From NCBI RefSeq assembly GCF_009768975.1, contig NZ_CP035733.1:558001-622000 (forward strand): a stretch of 64,000 nucleotides of DNA, in the 5' to 3' direction. Position 1 is the stretch's first letter; each line of letters opens with the position of its first letter. A program made the position numbers and the translations under genes. Of the stretch, positions 9,292-19,651 are shown in pieces. The DNA is from Sphingorhabdus lacus. GTDB taxonomy: Bacteria; Pseudomonadota; Alphaproteobacteria; Sphingomonadales; Sphingomonadaceae. Under the pieces are notes generated by a model, which worked only from the letters and a program-made list of their open reading frames with translations, had not been told where the DNA came from and made no database searches.

Positions 9292-11874
9292 TTAGAATTT
9301 CGCGCGGACGGTCAAGCCGTACATGCGGGGTTCTTCGACAAAGCCGATCAGCGAACGGGTGCCGGCGCCACCACGCAACGGGGTGTTGGCGGTAATGCCG
9401 CGGGTAATTTCGTTCGACAGGTTCGTACCCCACAATTCAAAGGTGAAGCGCTCATCCGGCGTGGTGAGCCCGATGCGTGCGTTCATCTTGAAATAGTTTT
9501 CCTGCCGCGCGAGCGGGATGGGAAGACCATTGGTGTCGAGGTCGATCGTACGTGTGGTCCGGCTGTCCGAATAGTTCATGCTGCCGTTGACCAGCAGTCC
9601 CCAGCCAGAGCTGTTGAGTGGACCGTCATACGTCAGGCCGACCACGCTGGTGAACTTCGGTGCGTTGGTCAGATCCTGTCCGCAGAGACGGGTCACCGAG
9701 CCAAGTGCGCCGGGAGCAACGCCAACTGCGCAGTTTCCGGGATAACGGGCATCGGCATATGTCATGGCCAAATTGCCCTTCACATAATTGCCGAAGTCTC
9801 CGAACAGTTCCAATTCAGCGCCGGTCGAACGAGCCGAATTGACGTTGAAGGTGAGGAACTGCACGCCCGTGAATTCAAGAACCTGGAAGTCGCTCATCTT
9901 CATGTCGAACAAGGCGAGGTTTGCCTTGATCGGACCGAAGGTAGCTTTAACGCCAACTTCAATCTGATCGACCTTTTCCGATTCAAAGCGTGGATCGGCA
10001 AAGATTGGAGCAACTGTGCCGCCCCCTGCCAAAACTGCCGCAGAGTTAGTGATGTTTGCAGCGGTTGGGTCAAGGTTGAAACCACCTGATTTGAAGCCAT
10101 GACTGTAGCCGGCATAAATCAGCAGGTCTGGATTGGCTTTGTAGCCGACCTGCGCGGTGTAGGTGATTTCGTCATCCTTAAACACGTTCGCCCATTCCCG
10201 CGGCAAAGGCAGGAAGCGGCTGGCAAGGCCGCCGCCGAGTCCGGCTGGCGCGGTCAATGTGACCGGTGCCGCAAACGGGAAACAGTTCAGGCCGACGACG
10301 CCGGACTGGACGGCGCCTGGAAGTCCGGCCAATCCAAATGCTCCACTCAAAACGCCGTTAACGCTGGCTTGGCACGCGCCGTTGCTTCCATTGATCTGGT
10401 CGAACGATGCTGTCTTTTTCTCATCAACATAACGCGCACCGAGCGTGAGGCTCAGTTTGTCGGTGAAGTTAATGACATTATGCGTGAAGACCGAGAAGCT
10501 CTTTGCGCTTTGCGAGAAGACGTTTTCCGCGAAGGACCCGGCCGAGTTGACCGGAATTCCGCCATTGCCTAACGCCGTGAGAGCGAAGAGCGGATTGACG
10601 CCGAGTGCGTTGGCAAAGTTGAACGCGCTGTTGGCGCGCTGGTAATCGGTGCCGAACGTCATCGATTGGTTGGATGTAATGTCTTCCTTTGAATAGAAGC
10701 CACCGACAAGCCAGTCGAGATGGTCGTTAAACGCCGTGCCTTGCAACCGAAGCTCTTGGGTAAAGGTCTTGATCTTGTCGCCATTGGGCAGAATGCCCGG
10801 ACGCGAGTTGGAGCCACCTGCGCCAGCCGTAAAGATGTTCAGGCTGGTAAAGTCGGACTCTTGCGTCGAACTCGATTTGAAGTCGCGATAGGCGGTGATG
10901 GAGGTCAGCTTTACGCCACCGAAATCCCATTTCAGTTCGCCCGAGACGCCCCATTGTTCCGCACCGTTTTTGAACAATTGGCTGTTGGTGTCGAGCCCCT
11001 GTAGCGCGCTTGGGCCCGATGCATCTACGCCGTCGCTGGTGAGGCCGTGGAACGCAAAGAAGGGCGCCAATTCTGTTTCGCGCACGATAACCGCGTCGCA
11101 GCAGTTTTCGTCGACTTTCGAATAATCGGCGAGCAACCGGATGCTCACATCGGCATTGGGTTCGACATAAAGCTGTCCGCGCAGCATGTAGCGGTCACGG
11201 TTATTGCTTTCCGCGCCTGTGGTGCTCTTCAGATAGCCGTCACGCTTGCGCCATGTTCCCGACAAGCGGATACCGGCCACATCCTGCGCAATCGGAACGC
11301 TGACGCCGCCCTGCACATTCATGAAGTTATAATTGCCGTAGCTAGCGTTCGCAAAGCCTTCGAATTCCGAAAGGCTCGGGCGCTTGGTCGAAATATTCAG
11401 CGCACCTGCCGATGTGTTGCGGCCGAACAAGGTGCCCTGTGGTCCGCGCAAGATTTCGAGGCGCTCCAGATCGACAAGATCGCCGAGGGCTACGCCAGGG
11501 CGCGATTGATAGACGCCGTCAATGAATACGCCGACCGAGCTTTCCAGGCCGGTGTTGTTACCGGTGGTTCCGACGCCGCGAATCTTGATCGATGTGCCCT
11601 GGGTTTCGGTCTGTGACGACTGGATGTTGAAGCTCGGTGAAATCGAGGAGAGCGTCTTGATGTCCGAGACACCTTCGCGCTCAAGGGCTTCCGGGGCGAC
11701 CGCGGTAACGGCGAGGGGAATGTCCTGGACATCCATCGCGCGCAGGGTTGCCGTCACGATGATTGGTTCGTTGCCGGAATCCTCTTCGGCCTGTGGGGCT
11801 TCTTGGGCATAAACGGCAGGAACAAACATCGTGCTGCATAGCGCAGCCGTCAGTATATGATTAAATCGACGCAT
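9292..11874 (-). CDS. TonB-dependent receptor
   Basis: An 860-residue outer-membrane receptor. The signal peptide MRRFNHILTAALCSTMFVPAVYAQ is followed by a TonB-box-like EPIIVTA, a plug domain (about residues 50-165, with DIPLAVTAV, IRGVG and LRGPQGTLFGRNTSAGA) and a 22-strand-type barrel ending in the C-terminal aromatic YGLTVRAKF. It imports a scarce substrate using TonB/ExbBD energy. This subfamily is abundant in sphingomonads, and the substrate cannot be named. The start at 11874 is set by the strong AAGGAGGAGAG upstream; the upstream ATG at 11913 lacks such support. It is divergent from the fused E1 gene across a 221-bp region containing three TTTGGCAAA-like boxes. Confidence 0.93.
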   Translation of the reverse strand: MRRFNHILTAALCSTMFVPAVYAQEAPQAEEDSGNEPIIVTATLRAMDVQDIPLAVTAVAPEALEREGVSDIKTLSSISPSFNIQSSQTETQGTSIKIRGVGTTGNNTGLESSVGVFIDGVYQSRPGVALGDLVDLERLEILRGPQGTLFGRNTSAGALNISTKRPSLSEFEGFANASYGNYNFMNVQGGVSVPIAQDVAGIRLSGTWRKRDGYLKSTTGAESNNRDRYMLRGQLYVEPNADVSIRLLADYSKVDENCCDAVIVRETELAPFFAFHGLTSDGVDASGPSALQGLDTNSQLFKNGAEQWGVSGELKWDFGGVKLTSITAYRDFKSSSTQESDFTSLNIFTAGAGGSNSRPGILPNGDKIKTFTQELRLQGTAFNDHLDWLVGGFYSKEDITSNQSMTFGTDYQRANSAFNFANALGVNPLFALTALGNGGIPVNSAGSFAENVFSQSAKSFSVFTHNVINFTDKLSLTLGARYVDEKKTASFDQINGSNGACQASVNGVLSGAFGLAGLPGAVQSGVVGLNCFPFAAPVTLTAPAGLGGGLASRFLPLPREWANVFKDDEITYTAQVGYKANPDLLIYAGYSHGFKSGGFNLDPTAANITNSAAVLAGGGTVAPIFADPRFESEKVDQIEVGVKATFGPIKANLALFDMKMSDFQVLEFTGVQFLTFNVNSARSTGAELELFGDFGNYVKGNLAMTYADARYPGNCAVGVAPGALGSVTRLCGQDLTNAPKFTSVVGLTYDGPLNSSGWGLLVNGSMNYSDSRTTRTIDLDTNGLPIPLARQENYFKMNARIGLTTPDERFTFELWGTNLSNEITRGITANTPLRGGAGTRSLIGFVEEPRMYGLTVRAKF

Positions 11875-11924
11875 TTCTCTCTCCTCCTTAACCGGCGATT
11901 TGGTTGGCGACATTCCTGTTCATC

Positions 11925-11933
11925 TTTGCCAAA
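11925..11933. promoter_or_regulatory. TTTGCCAAA box
   Basis: TTTGCCAAA lies 51 bp upstream of the TonB receptor start (minus-strand gene). The same core recurs at 12008-12017 and 12042-12051 in this divergent region, which suggests one regulator binding several sites. Confidence 0.4.
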
Positions 11934-12007
11934 CCGCCATTTACAAATTCACTAGGATATCTTCCTGGGGAACAAGCTCTCTCTCGAGCCGCATCCTATC
12001 AACGATT

Positions 12008-12051
12008 TTTGGCAAATCCAGCAATTTAATCGCGCGATTGAATTTGCCAAA
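12008..12051. promoter_or_regulatory. Paired TTTGGCAAAT / ATTTGCCAAA boxes
   Basis: Perfect 10-bp inverted arms at 12008-12017 and 12042-12051, with centres 34 bp apart (about three helical turns). They lie between the divergent TonB receptor and the fused E1 gene and flank a copy of the TTTAATC-N4-GATTAAA palindrome. Confidence 0.5.
12025..12042. promoter_or_regulatory. Copy 2 of TTTAATC-N4-GATTAAA palindrome
   Basis: TTTAATC-GCGC-GATTGAA has one mismatch between arms and lies 53 bp before the fused E1 start. It has the same 7-4-7 layout as the sites at 4347, 40756, 45956 and 48695. Confidence 0.55.
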
Positions 12052-12095
12052 TAACTGTGGCTTTTCCGTCGCGCAGGATATTATAGCCCTTGGCT

Positions 12096-14288
12096 ATGTT
12101 TGACCGCCCCACCATCATCGACGAAGCCTTTGTGCGCCGCGTCGCCGCACAAGACTTTCCGGCACAGCGCAGCAATTCGGCGCCTTTGTCCGTTCCTGCG
12201 CATCAACTGGTCGATCTGTTCGACAGCCAGATCATGAGCCGCCATCTCGATTTGTGGGCGCGGCGGTCGAAGGGGAAGACATTTTATTCGATCGGCAGTT
12301 CCGGCCATGAAGGCACCGCAGCAATGGCGGCGGCGACGCGGCACACCGATATGGCGTTTCTGCATTATCGCGATGCTGCGTTCCTGATCCAGCGTAAGAA
12401 GCAGTTCGGCGGTCTGACTCCGTTATACGACATGGCTCTGTCTTTTGCCGCCGCTGCTGACGATCCGATATCGGGCGGAAGGCACAAGGTATTGGGCTGT
12501 GCCAATACCTTCGTTCCCCCACAAACCAGCACCATCGCCTCGCACCTGCCGAAGGCCGTGGGCGCGGCGCATTCCCTGGGGATGGCACAGCGGTTGAAGC
12601 TTAAGGACGCTATCCTACCGCATGATGCGGTGATACTGTGCTCCTTCGGCGATGCGTCGGCGAACCATTCGACGTCGCAGGGGGCGTTCAATTCGGCCTG
12701 TTGGGCCGCTTATCAGCATTTGCCGATGCCGATCATCTTCCTGTGTGAAGATAATGGCATCGGGATATCGGTGCGCACGCCCGGCGGCTGGATCGAAGCG
12801 AATTTCGCGCACCGGCCTGCGCTGCATTATATACAGTGCGACGGGGCAGACCTGAACGATGCCGTGCGCGGGTGCAGGGAAGCTGTCGACTATGCGCGGG
12901 CGCGGCGCAAGCCGGTGTTCCTGCATATGCGCACCGTCCGGTTGATGGGCCATGCCGGGGCAGACGTAGAGGCAAGCTATTCCGCGCTCGCCAATATCGA
13001 GGCTGCCGAGGCGCAGGACCCGTTGCTGCACAGCGCCCGCATTTTGCATGAACAGGCGGGGCTTTCAGGGGACGAAATCGTCCAACGCTATCAGGATATG
13101 CGCGCCCGCGTCGACCATGTGGCGCAGGACGCGCTGGCCAAGCCACGGATCGAGACCGCAACTGACGTCATGGCGTCGATTGACCCCATAGAAGGTTTCA
13201 AAGCATCGCCGCCTTTACCGGATGCACCGGCCCGTGATGCGCTGTTTGCCAAGGATCAGCGCAATTTGGCCAAGCCTGTAACGCTGGCGAAGTCCATCAA
13301 CTTTGCGCTCGCCGATCTGATGCAGCGCTACCCCAATATCGCGCTATTTGGCGAAGATGTGGCGCGCAAGGGCGGGGTGTACGGGGTGACCCAGGGGCTG
13401 CAGGAGAAATTCGGCGCGGCGCGGGTCTTTGATACATTGCTCGACGAACAGACCATATTGGGCCTCGCCATCGGGATGGGGCATAATGGCTTTGTGCCGA
13501 TCCCGGAAATCCAGTTTCTGGCCTATCTGCACAATGCCGAGGACCAGATACGCGGCGAGGCGGCGACTCTGTCCTTCTTCTCGAACCGCCAATATCGTAA
13601 CCCGATGGTCGTCCGCATCGCAGGACTTCCCTATCAAAAAGGCTTTGGCGGGCATTTCCACAACGACAATAGCCTTGCGGTGTTGACCGATATTCCGGGT
13701 ATCGTCGTCGCCTGTCCCTCAAATGCCGCAGACGCGCCCGCCATGCTGCGCGAATGTGTCCGGATGGCGCATGAAGATGGCAAGGTGGTTGTTTTTGTCG
13801 AACCCATCGCTCTTTATCACACGACCGATTTGGTGGAGGCCAATGACGGGGCGTGGACGGCACCTTATACTGCGCCCACTGAGGCGCAGCGTATCGGCTT
13901 TGGCGAATTGCACCAGCATGGGAGTGGTTCGCAACTTGCGATCATAACCTACGGAAATGGTTATTTTCTTTCTCGGCAAGCGGAGGCTGAATTGCGCGTA
14001 GCGGGCATTGATCTGCGGATCATCGACCTTCGCTGGCTGCACCCGTTGAACGATGCCGCCATCGTGGAGGCTATTGCCGACTGCCGGAATATCCTGATCG
14101 TCGATGAAAGCCGCCGGACAGGCAGTTTGAGCGAGAAGCTGATGACGATCCTGGCCGAGGCCGGACGCGGCGATGTGACGCACCGGATCACCGCCGAGGA
14201 TTGCTTCATACCGCTAGGGCCCGCCGCAGAGCTGGTTTTGCCAAGTCGCGAGTCGATCATCGCAGCAGCAAAGGCGGCCGTGGCATGA
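12096..14288 (+). CDS. Fused E1 alpha/beta 2-oxoacid dehydrogenase-like protein
   Basis: A 730-residue protein joining the two subunits of a thiamine-diphosphate E1 component. The N-terminal alpha-like half (about residues 50-340) carries the ThDP/Mg motif that starts GDASANHS and ends near CEDN. The C-terminal beta-like half (about 395-725) shows FGEDVARKGGVYGVT, LDEQTILGLAIGMGHNG and the DLRWLHPLND segment. Family knowledge: E1 enzymes decarboxylate pyruvate or branched-chain 2-oxoacids and pass the acyl group to a lipoyl E2. No E2 or E3 gene is nearby, so the acceptor is unknown. A TTG six bases upstream (12090) is an alternative start. It overlaps the following gene by ATGA, which implies coupled translation. 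Confidence 0.85.
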   Translation: MFDRPTIIDEAFVRRVAAQDFPAQRSNSAPLSVPAHQLVDLFDSQIMSRHLDLWARRSKGKTFYSIGSSGHEGTAAMAAATRHTDMAFLHYRDAAFLIQRKKQFGGLTPLYDMALSFAAAADDPISGGRHKVLGCANTFVPPQTSTIASHLPKAVGAAHSLGMAQRLKLKDAILPHDAVILCSFGDASANHSTSQGAFNSACWAAYQHLPMPIIFLCEDNGIGISVRTPGGWIEANFAHRPALHYIQCDGADLNDAVRGCREAVDYARARRKPVFLHMRTVRLMGHAGADVEASYSALANIEAAEAQDPLLHSARILHEQAGLSGDEIVQRYQDMRARVDHVAQDALAKPRIETATDVMASIDPIEGFKASPPLPDAPARDALFAKDQRNLAKPVTLAKSINFALADLMQRYPNIALFGEDVARKGGVYGVTQGLQEKFGAARVFDTLLDEQTILGLAIGMGHNGFVPIPEIQFLAYLHNAEDQIRGEAATLSFFSNRQYRNPMVVRIAGLPYQKGFGGHFHNDNSLAVLTDIPGIVVACPSNAADAPAMLRECVRMAHEDGKVVVFVEPIALYHTTDLVEANDGAWTAPYTAPTEAQRIGFGELHQHGSGSQLAIITYGNGYFLSRQAEAELRVAGIDLRIIDLRWLHPLNDAAIVEAIADCRNILIVDESRRTGSLSEKLMTILAEAGRGDVTHRITAEDCFIPLGPAAELVLPSRESIIAAAKAAVA

Positions 14289-15319
14289 AAGAGACTGCAC
14301 TTGTCGTCTGCCCCGGACGTGGCACCTATAATGCGCCGGAACTTGGTTATCTGAAAACCCATCATGCCGACCGCTGGGCAATGGTTGAGCAACTCGACGC
14401 GCTCCGCCGTTCACTGGGGCAGGTGCCGATTTCCGAGCTGGACGGTGCCGAGAAATATACGCCCTCGGTCCATATGACCGGCGATAACGCATCCCTGCTG
14501 ATTTACGCCTGTGCCTTGGCCGACTTCGCGGCGATTGACCGGGAACGCTACGATATTGTTGCGGTCACCGGCAATTCAATGGGCTGGTATCTGGCATTGG
14601 CTTGCGCCGGAATACTCGATTTTGAAGGTGGAGCGCGGTTGGTCAACACCATGGGTGGTATGATGCACCAACATGGCGTCGGCGGGCAAATCGTCTGGCC
14701 GATTGTGGATGCCGATTGGCGTATCGATCCCGAAAAAGACAAATTAGTCAGTGAGATACATCAAGAAGTTGCATCTCTCCCTGATATAGAAGTCCATATT
14801 TCCATCCATCTCGGCGGCATGATCGTGTTCGCGGCGGATGATAAGGGCTTGAAATGGTTGTCGGAGCGTTTGCCCAAGGACGACCGCTTCCCGATGCGTC
14901 TGATGCACCATGCGGCTTTCCACAGCCCGCTGCTCGACCATATCCCGGAAATGGCGCGCGCCGCCAATCCGCTGGCGGATTTCGGTGCAGGTGAACTTTC
15001 GGCGGTGGACGGGCAGGGCAAGGTCTGGTCGCCCAAGGCATTCGATCCGGCGGCAATGTATGACTATACTCTAGGTGCACAGTTGAACCGGACCTATGAT
15101 TTTACCCGCGCGGTTCAGGTCGCGGCGGCGGAATTTGCGCCGGATAAGATCATCGTCCTGGGCCCCGGCACAACGCTCGGCGCACCTACCGCGCAGGCCC
15201 TGATCGGATCAGACTGGCGCGGCCTTTCCGGAAAAACGGATTTTCAGGCCCGTCAGGCTGAAAATCCGGTGATATTGTCGATGGGAATAGCCGATCAGAG
15301 GGCGCAGGTGGTCCGTTAA
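14285..15319 (+). CDS. ACP S-malonyltransferase-like protein
   Basis: A 344-residue member of the FabD-type acyltransferase fold. The nucleophile-elbow segment reads GNSMGWYLA where classical FabD has GHSLGE, so the serine is kept but its surroundings are altered. A second FabD-like element is MRLMHHAAFHSPL, whose histidine could be catalytic. The start at 14285 overlaps the upstream E1 stop (ATGA). An acyltransferase paired tightly with a fused E1 suggests the two act in sequence on an acyl group, but this is inference. It is more divergent than housekeeping FabD and is unlikely to be the main malonyl-CoA:ACP transacylase. Confidence 0.75.
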   Translation: MKETALVVCPGRGTYNAPELGYLKTHHADRWAMVEQLDALRRSLGQVPISELDGAEKYTPSVHMTGDNASLLIYACALADFAAIDRERYDIVAVTGNSMGWYLALACAGILDFEGGARLVNTMGGMMHQHGVGGQIVWPIVDADWRIDPEKDKLVSEIHQEVASLPDIEVHISIHLGGMIVFAADDKGLKWLSERLPKDDRFPMRLMHHAAFHSPLLDHIPEMARAANPLADFGAGELSAVDGQGKVWSPKAFDPAAMYDYTLGAQLNRTYDFTRAVQVAAAEFAPDKIIVLGPGTTLGAPTAQALIGSDWRGLSGKTDFQARQAENPVILSMGIADQRAQVVR

Positions 15320-15418
15320 GGGCGGTGCATACGAATAAGCGCTAGACGCGAGGGGTCGGCAAGCTAAGGGATGGCGCGTAATCGACGCGCAGGACGCCGA
15401 TTGTTGGAGATAGGCTGC

Positions 15419-16864
15419 ATGAGCGAGCATAGTTCGACCCTCTTGTTATTCGGCGCGACCGGCGATCTTTCGCGGCGGATGTTGCTACCTTCCCTTTATG
15501 CGCTGCACGCCGACGAGCTGATCGACCCTGCTTTGCGCATTTTTGGCACCGCGCGCAGCGCCTATAGCGATGCCGAGTTCCGCGAATTTGCGCGCACAGC
15601 GCTTTGCGAATTTCTACCGGAGGACCGCAAGGCGGAAGGCATGATTGATGCCTTTTTGCAGCGTCTCCACTATCAGGCGCTGGATGCATCGCAGCCCGAC
15701 GGCTTTGCTGCGCTGGCCGACAAAATCGGCGACATTTCGGGCGGCCTTTCGATATTCCTGTCGACCGCCCCGTCGCTGTTTGAACCCACCATCAAAGGAC
15801 TCCACAGCGCAGGGCTCGCGGGCGACAATGTGCGTATCGGTCTGGAAAAACCGCTCGGCAATGATCTGGCCAGCAGTTGCCAGATCAACGATGCGGTCAA
15901 CGCCGTCTTTCCGGAAAAGCGGACGTTCCGGATCGACCATTATCTGGGCAAGGAAACGGTGCAGAACCTGATGGCTCTGCGCTTTGCCAATATGCTGTTC
16001 GAGCCGTTGTGGAACGCCAACGCCATTGAGCATGTGCAGATCACCGTCAGCGAAACGGTCGGTCTGGAAGGACGTGCCGGCTTTTATGACGACACCGGTG
16101 CACTGCGCGATATGGTGCAGAACCATATGCTTCAGCTCGTGGCGCTAACCGCGATGGAGCCACCCGCCAACCTGGACGCCACTGCAATCCGTGATGAAAA
16201 GGTCAAGGTACTCCGCGCCTTGCGGCCCGTTGCCGAAGGCGATGTTGTGACCGGCCAATATGGCGATGGCGCAGTCAAGGGCGAGGCGGTGAAAAGCTAT
16301 GATTCCGATCTGGGCAAGCCATCCGACACCGAAACCTTTGTCGCCATCAAGGCCTATGTCGATAATTGGCGCTGGCAGGGTGTGCCCTTTTTCTTGCGCA
16401 CCGGAAAGCGTCTGCCTGAACGGCGGAGTGAGATTGTAATCCAATTCAAACCGGTGCCGCACAATGTGTTCGGCGCGCGCGGCGGACGGTTGGAGGCCAA
16501 CACCCTGATCATCCGGTTGCAGCCAGAGGAATATGTACGGCTGCTGGTGATGGCGAAGGAGCCAGGTCTGGATCGCGGCGGGGTTACGCTGCGTGAAGTG
16601 CCGCTCGACCTGTCGCTTACCACCGCTTTTGCAGGGTCGCGCCGCCGGATCGCCTATGAACGGCTCCTGCTCGATTTGATTGAGGGTGACCAGACCCTGT
16701 TCGTGCGCCGCGACGAGGTCGAGGCACAGTGGAAATGGGTCGATGCTATCCGCGAACTTTGGAAGACGACCGGATTGAGGCCCAAAAATTACGGCGCAGG
16801 TAGCTGGGGGCCCAATGCCGCCATCGCACTTGCCGAACGGGATGGAGTAAGCTGGCATGAGTAA
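15419..16864 (+). CDS. zwf: Glucose-6-phosphate 1-dehydrogenase
   Basis: A 481-residue enzyme close to the usual length. The NAD(P)-binding GATGDLSRR motif is at residues 12-20, and the substrate-site signature RIDHYLGKE carries catalytic His174. It oxidises glucose 6-phosphate to 6-phosphogluconolactone. GGAGAT before 15419 supports this start over the longer frame from 15371. It opens the Entner-Doudoroff operon zwf-edd-glk-eda-pgl. A small GCGCGT/ACGCGC hairpin (about 15374-15390) lies in the leader. Confidence 0.95.
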   Translation: MSEHSSTLLLFGATGDLSRRMLLPSLYALHADELIDPALRIFGTARSAYSDAEFREFARTALCEFLPEDRKAEGMIDAFLQRLHYQALDASQPDGFAALADKIGDISGGLSIFLSTAPSLFEPTIKGLHSAGLAGDNVRIGLEKPLGNDLASSCQINDAVNAVFPEKRTFRIDHYLGKETVQNLMALRFANMLFEPLWNANAIEHVQITVSETVGLEGRAGFYDDTGALRDMVQNHMLQLVALTAMEPPANLDATAIRDEKVKVLRALRPVAEGDVVTGQYGDGAVKGEAVKSYDSDLGKPSDTETFVAIKAYVDNWRWQGVPFFLRTGKRLPERRSEIVIQFKPVPHNVFGARGGRLEANTLIIRLQPEEYVRLLVMAKEPGLDRGGVTLREVPLDLSLTTAFAGSRRRIAYERLLLDLIEGDQTLFVRRDEVEAQWKWVDAIRELWKTTGLRPKNYGAGSWGPNAAIALAERDGVSWHE

Positions 16865-18680
16865 GCTGAACGCCACCTTGGAAGCGGTTACCGCGCGGGT
16901 CATCGAACGGTCAAAGCCGGGACGCGCTGCCTATCTGGACCTGATTGCGCGGCAACGGGATGCCGGCGTCAACCGGCCGACCTTGAGCTGTGGTAATCTC
17001 GCCCATGGCTTTGCCGCCAGCGGTGAAGACAAGGCCGCAATCCGTGGCGGCAAGGCGATGAATATCGGCATCATCAGCGCCTATAATGACATGCTGTCCG
17101 CGCATCAGCCCTATGGACGCTACCCTGAACAGATGAAGATATTCGCCCGCGAAGTCGGCGCCACGGCACAGGTCGCTGGAGCCACCCCGGCCATGTGCGA
17201 CGGGGTGACGCAAGGGCAGGATTCGATGGAATTGTCGCTGTTCAGCCGCGACGTGATTGCCATGGCGACCGCCATAGGTCTGAGCCACGGGATGTTCGAA
17301 AGCATCGCGATGCTCGGCATTTGCGACAAGATCGTGCCCGGCTTGCTGATCGGTGCATTACGCTTCGGCCATTTACCGACGATATTGATTCCCGCAGGCC
17401 CCATGCCGTCCGGCCTCGCCAACAAGGAAAAGCAGCGTGTCCGCCAGCTTTATGCCGAAGGCAAAGTTGGCCGCGCCGAATTGCTGGATGCGGAAGCTGC
17501 CTCCTATCATGGGGCAGGGACCTGCACCTTTTACGGTACGGCCAATTCCAACCAGATGATGATGGAAGTGATGGGGCTGCACATTCCCGGTGCGGCCTTC
17601 ATCAATCCGGGTACGAAATTGCGCACCGAATTGACGCGCGCGGCGGTGCACCGTCTTGCCGAAATTGGTTGGGAAGGCGAAGATTACCGTCCGCTTGGCC
17701 TCTGCGTCGATGAAAAGGCGATTGTGAATGCCTGCGTCGGATTGCTGGCCACCGGCGGGTCGACCAACCATGCCCTGCATATTCCCGCTATTGCGCGTGC
17801 GGCAGGCATCATGATTGATTGGGAAGATCTCGACCAATTGTCGTCCGTGGTGCCGTTGATTGCACGTGTCTATCCCAACGGTTCGGGTGACGTGAACCAC
17901 TTCCACGCGGCAGGCGGGATGGGCTATGTGATCCGCGAGTTGCTGGATGCAGGGCTGTTGCACCGCGACATCATGACCGTCGCGGCGGACGATCTGACCG
18001 CTTATGGACAAGAACCGGTTTTGCAGGATGAGCAACTGAGCTGGCGCGAGGCACCTGCCGTGACGGCCGATGAATCGATGCTCCGCCCGCCCTCCAACCC
18101 GTTCAGTCCGGATGGTGGTATGCGGCTCGTCACCGGCAATCTGGGCCGCGCTACCTTCAAAACCAGCGCAGTCGATCCGGCGCGGTGGACCATCGAAGCG
18201 CCCGTGCGGGTCTTCCACGACCAGAACGACGCTTTGGCCGCGTTCAAGGCGGGTGAACTCGATCGCGATGTGATTGTCGTTATCCGGTTCCAGGGGCCGG
18301 CCGCCAATGGCATGCCCGAACTGCACAAGTTGACCCCGCCGCTCGGTGTACTGCAGGACAAGGGCTTCAAGGTCGCACTCGTCACCGATGGCCGTATGTC
18401 GGGTGCGTCGGGCAAGGTTCCTGCAGCGATCCACCTCAGTCCGGAAGCTGCACGCGGCGGTGCCATTGCGAAATTGCAGGATGGCGATGTGGTCCGGCTG
18501 TGCGCCAATGACGGGGCGCTGAATGTTCTGGTCGACGAAGCGGAATGGGCGGGTCGGATGGCTGTTCCGATGCCTTCGGGCCATGTGGGTACAGGACGCG
18601 AATTGTTCGCGCTGATGCGCGCCACCGCCGATGAGGCAGAGAAGGGCGGCTCGGCGATGCTGGCGGCGGCAGGTCTGTGA
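16857..18680 (+). CDS. edd: Phosphogluconate dehydratase
   Basis: A 607-residue IlvD/Edd family protein. It dehydrates 6-phosphogluconate to 2-keto-3-deoxy-6-phosphogluconate using an iron-sulfur cluster. Conserved blocks include [13 protein letters not shown], the cysteine-containing [11 protein letters not shown], the GICDKIVPG segment and the C-terminal [22 protein letters not shown]. It overlaps zwf by 8 bp and touches glk, so translation is probably coupled. The full length and intact motifs argue for an active enzyme. Dihydroxy-acid dehydratase is excluded by the Edd-specific N-terminus and by the neighbours. Confidence 0.95.
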   Translation: MSKLNATLEAVTARVIERSKPGRAAYLDLIARQRDAGVNRPTLSCGNLAHGFAASGEDKAAIRGGKAMNIGIISAYNDMLSAHQPYGRYPEQMKIFAREVGATAQVAGATPAMCDGVTQGQDSMELSLFSRDVIAMATAIGLSHGMFESIAMLGICDKIVPGLLIGALRFGHLPTILIPAGPMPSGLANKEKQRVRQLYAEGKVGRAELLDAEAASYHGAGTCTFYGTANSNQMMMEVMGLHIPGAAFINPGTKLRTELTRAAVHRLAEIGWEGEDYRPLGLCVDEKAIVNACVGLLATGGSTNHALHIPAIARAAGIMIDWEDLDQLSSVVPLIARVYPNGSGDVNHFHAAGGMGYVIRELLDAGLLHRDIMTVAADDLTAYGQEPVLQDEQLSWREAPAVTADESMLRPPSNPFSPDGGMRLVTGNLGRATFKTSAVDPARWTIEAPVRVFHDQNDALAAFKAGELDRDVIVVIRFQGPAANGMPELHKLTPPLGVLQDKGFKVALVTDGRMSGASGKVPAAIHLSPEAARGGAIAKLQDGDVVRLCANDGALNVLVDEAEWAGRMAVPMPSGHVGTGRELFALMRATADEAEKGGSAMLAAAGL

Positions 18681-19651
18681 TGGAGATTGTTTCGGTCGAT
18701 ATCGGTGGCACGCATGCCCGCTTCGCCATTGCCGAGGTGTCCGGTGGGCGTGTTGTCTCGCTGGGTGAAGCGGTAACGCTCAAGACGGCGGAGCATGCGA
18801 GCTTTCAAACTGCATGGGAAGATTTTGGCCGGATCACCGCAAAGCCTTTGCCGCGCGCTGCCGCAATTGCGATTGCCGGGCCTGTCGATGCAGACGTTAT
18901 CAAGCTGACCAACAATCCCTGGATTATACGGCGGTCACTGGTCTGCGAAAAACTCAACGTCGACAGTTTTGTCATCGTCAATGATTTCGGCGCCGTGGGC
19001 CACGCGGTGGCGCAGGCGGGTGCAGAGCATTTTCTCCACCTGACGGGGCCGGAACAGCCATTGGCCGATAGTGGTACGATCAGCATCATTGGACCCGGAA
19101 CCGGGCTTGGCGTCGCGCATGTCTGGCGCAAGGGCGACGGTTACCATGTGCAAGCGACCGAAGGTGGGCATATCGATTTCGCACCTCTCGACAGTATAGA
19201 GGATGCGTTGCTCGAACGGTTGCGGAAACGGTATCGCCGGGTTTCGGCGGAACGCGTCGTGTCGGGGCCGGGGCTAGTGGAAATTTACGAAGCCTTGGCC
19301 GCGCTGGAAGGCAAAGCCGTCCAGCAACTTGACGACAAGCAGCTTTGGCAATTGGGCATGTCGGGTGAGGACAGTCTTGCTGCAGCCGCGGTGGACCGTT
19401 TCTGTCTGTCGCTGGGCAGCGTCGCGGGCGACATTACCCTCGCGCAGGGCGGATTTGCAGGTGTCGTTATCGCCGGTGGCCTCGGACTGCGGATCAAGGA
19501 TATCCTCGTCCGCTCCGGCTTTGCTGAGCGTTTCCGCGCCAAGGGGCGCTTCGAATCGTTGATGGCCGGAATTCCGGTCAAGCTCATTACCCATCCGCAA
19601 CCCGGCCTTTTCGGCGCGGCGGCGGCTTATGCACAGGAGCATGCGCAGTGA
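18680..19651 (+). CDS. glk: Glucokinase
   Basis: A 323-residue ROK-unrelated, Glk-type glucokinase that phosphorylates glucose with ATP. The ATP-binding DIGGTHARFA is at residues 7-16 and catalytic Asp102 sits in VNDFGAVGHA. GPGTGLGVAH and ATEGGHIDFAP are the expected sugar-binding segments. The ATG at 18680 overlaps the edd stop (TGATG). A GTG three bases earlier is possible. Its place between edd and eda recalls the zwf-edd-glk order of Zymomonas mobilis. Confidence 0.93.
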   Translation: MEIVSVDIGGTHARFAIAEVSGGRVVSLGEAVTLKTAEHASFQTAWEDFGRITAKPLPRAAAIAIAGPVDADVIKLTNNPWIIRRSLVCEKLNVDSFVIVNDFGAVGHAVAQAGAEHFLHLTGPEQPLADSGTISIIGPGTGLGVAHVWRKGDGYHVQATEGGHIDFAPLDSIEDALLERLRKRYRRVSAERVVSGPGLVEIYEALAALEGKAVQQLDDKQLWQLGMSGEDSLAAAAVDRFCLSLGSVAGDITLAQGGFAGVVIAGGLGLRIKDILVRSGFAERFRAKGRFESLMAGIPVKLITHPQPGLFGAAAAYAQEHAQ

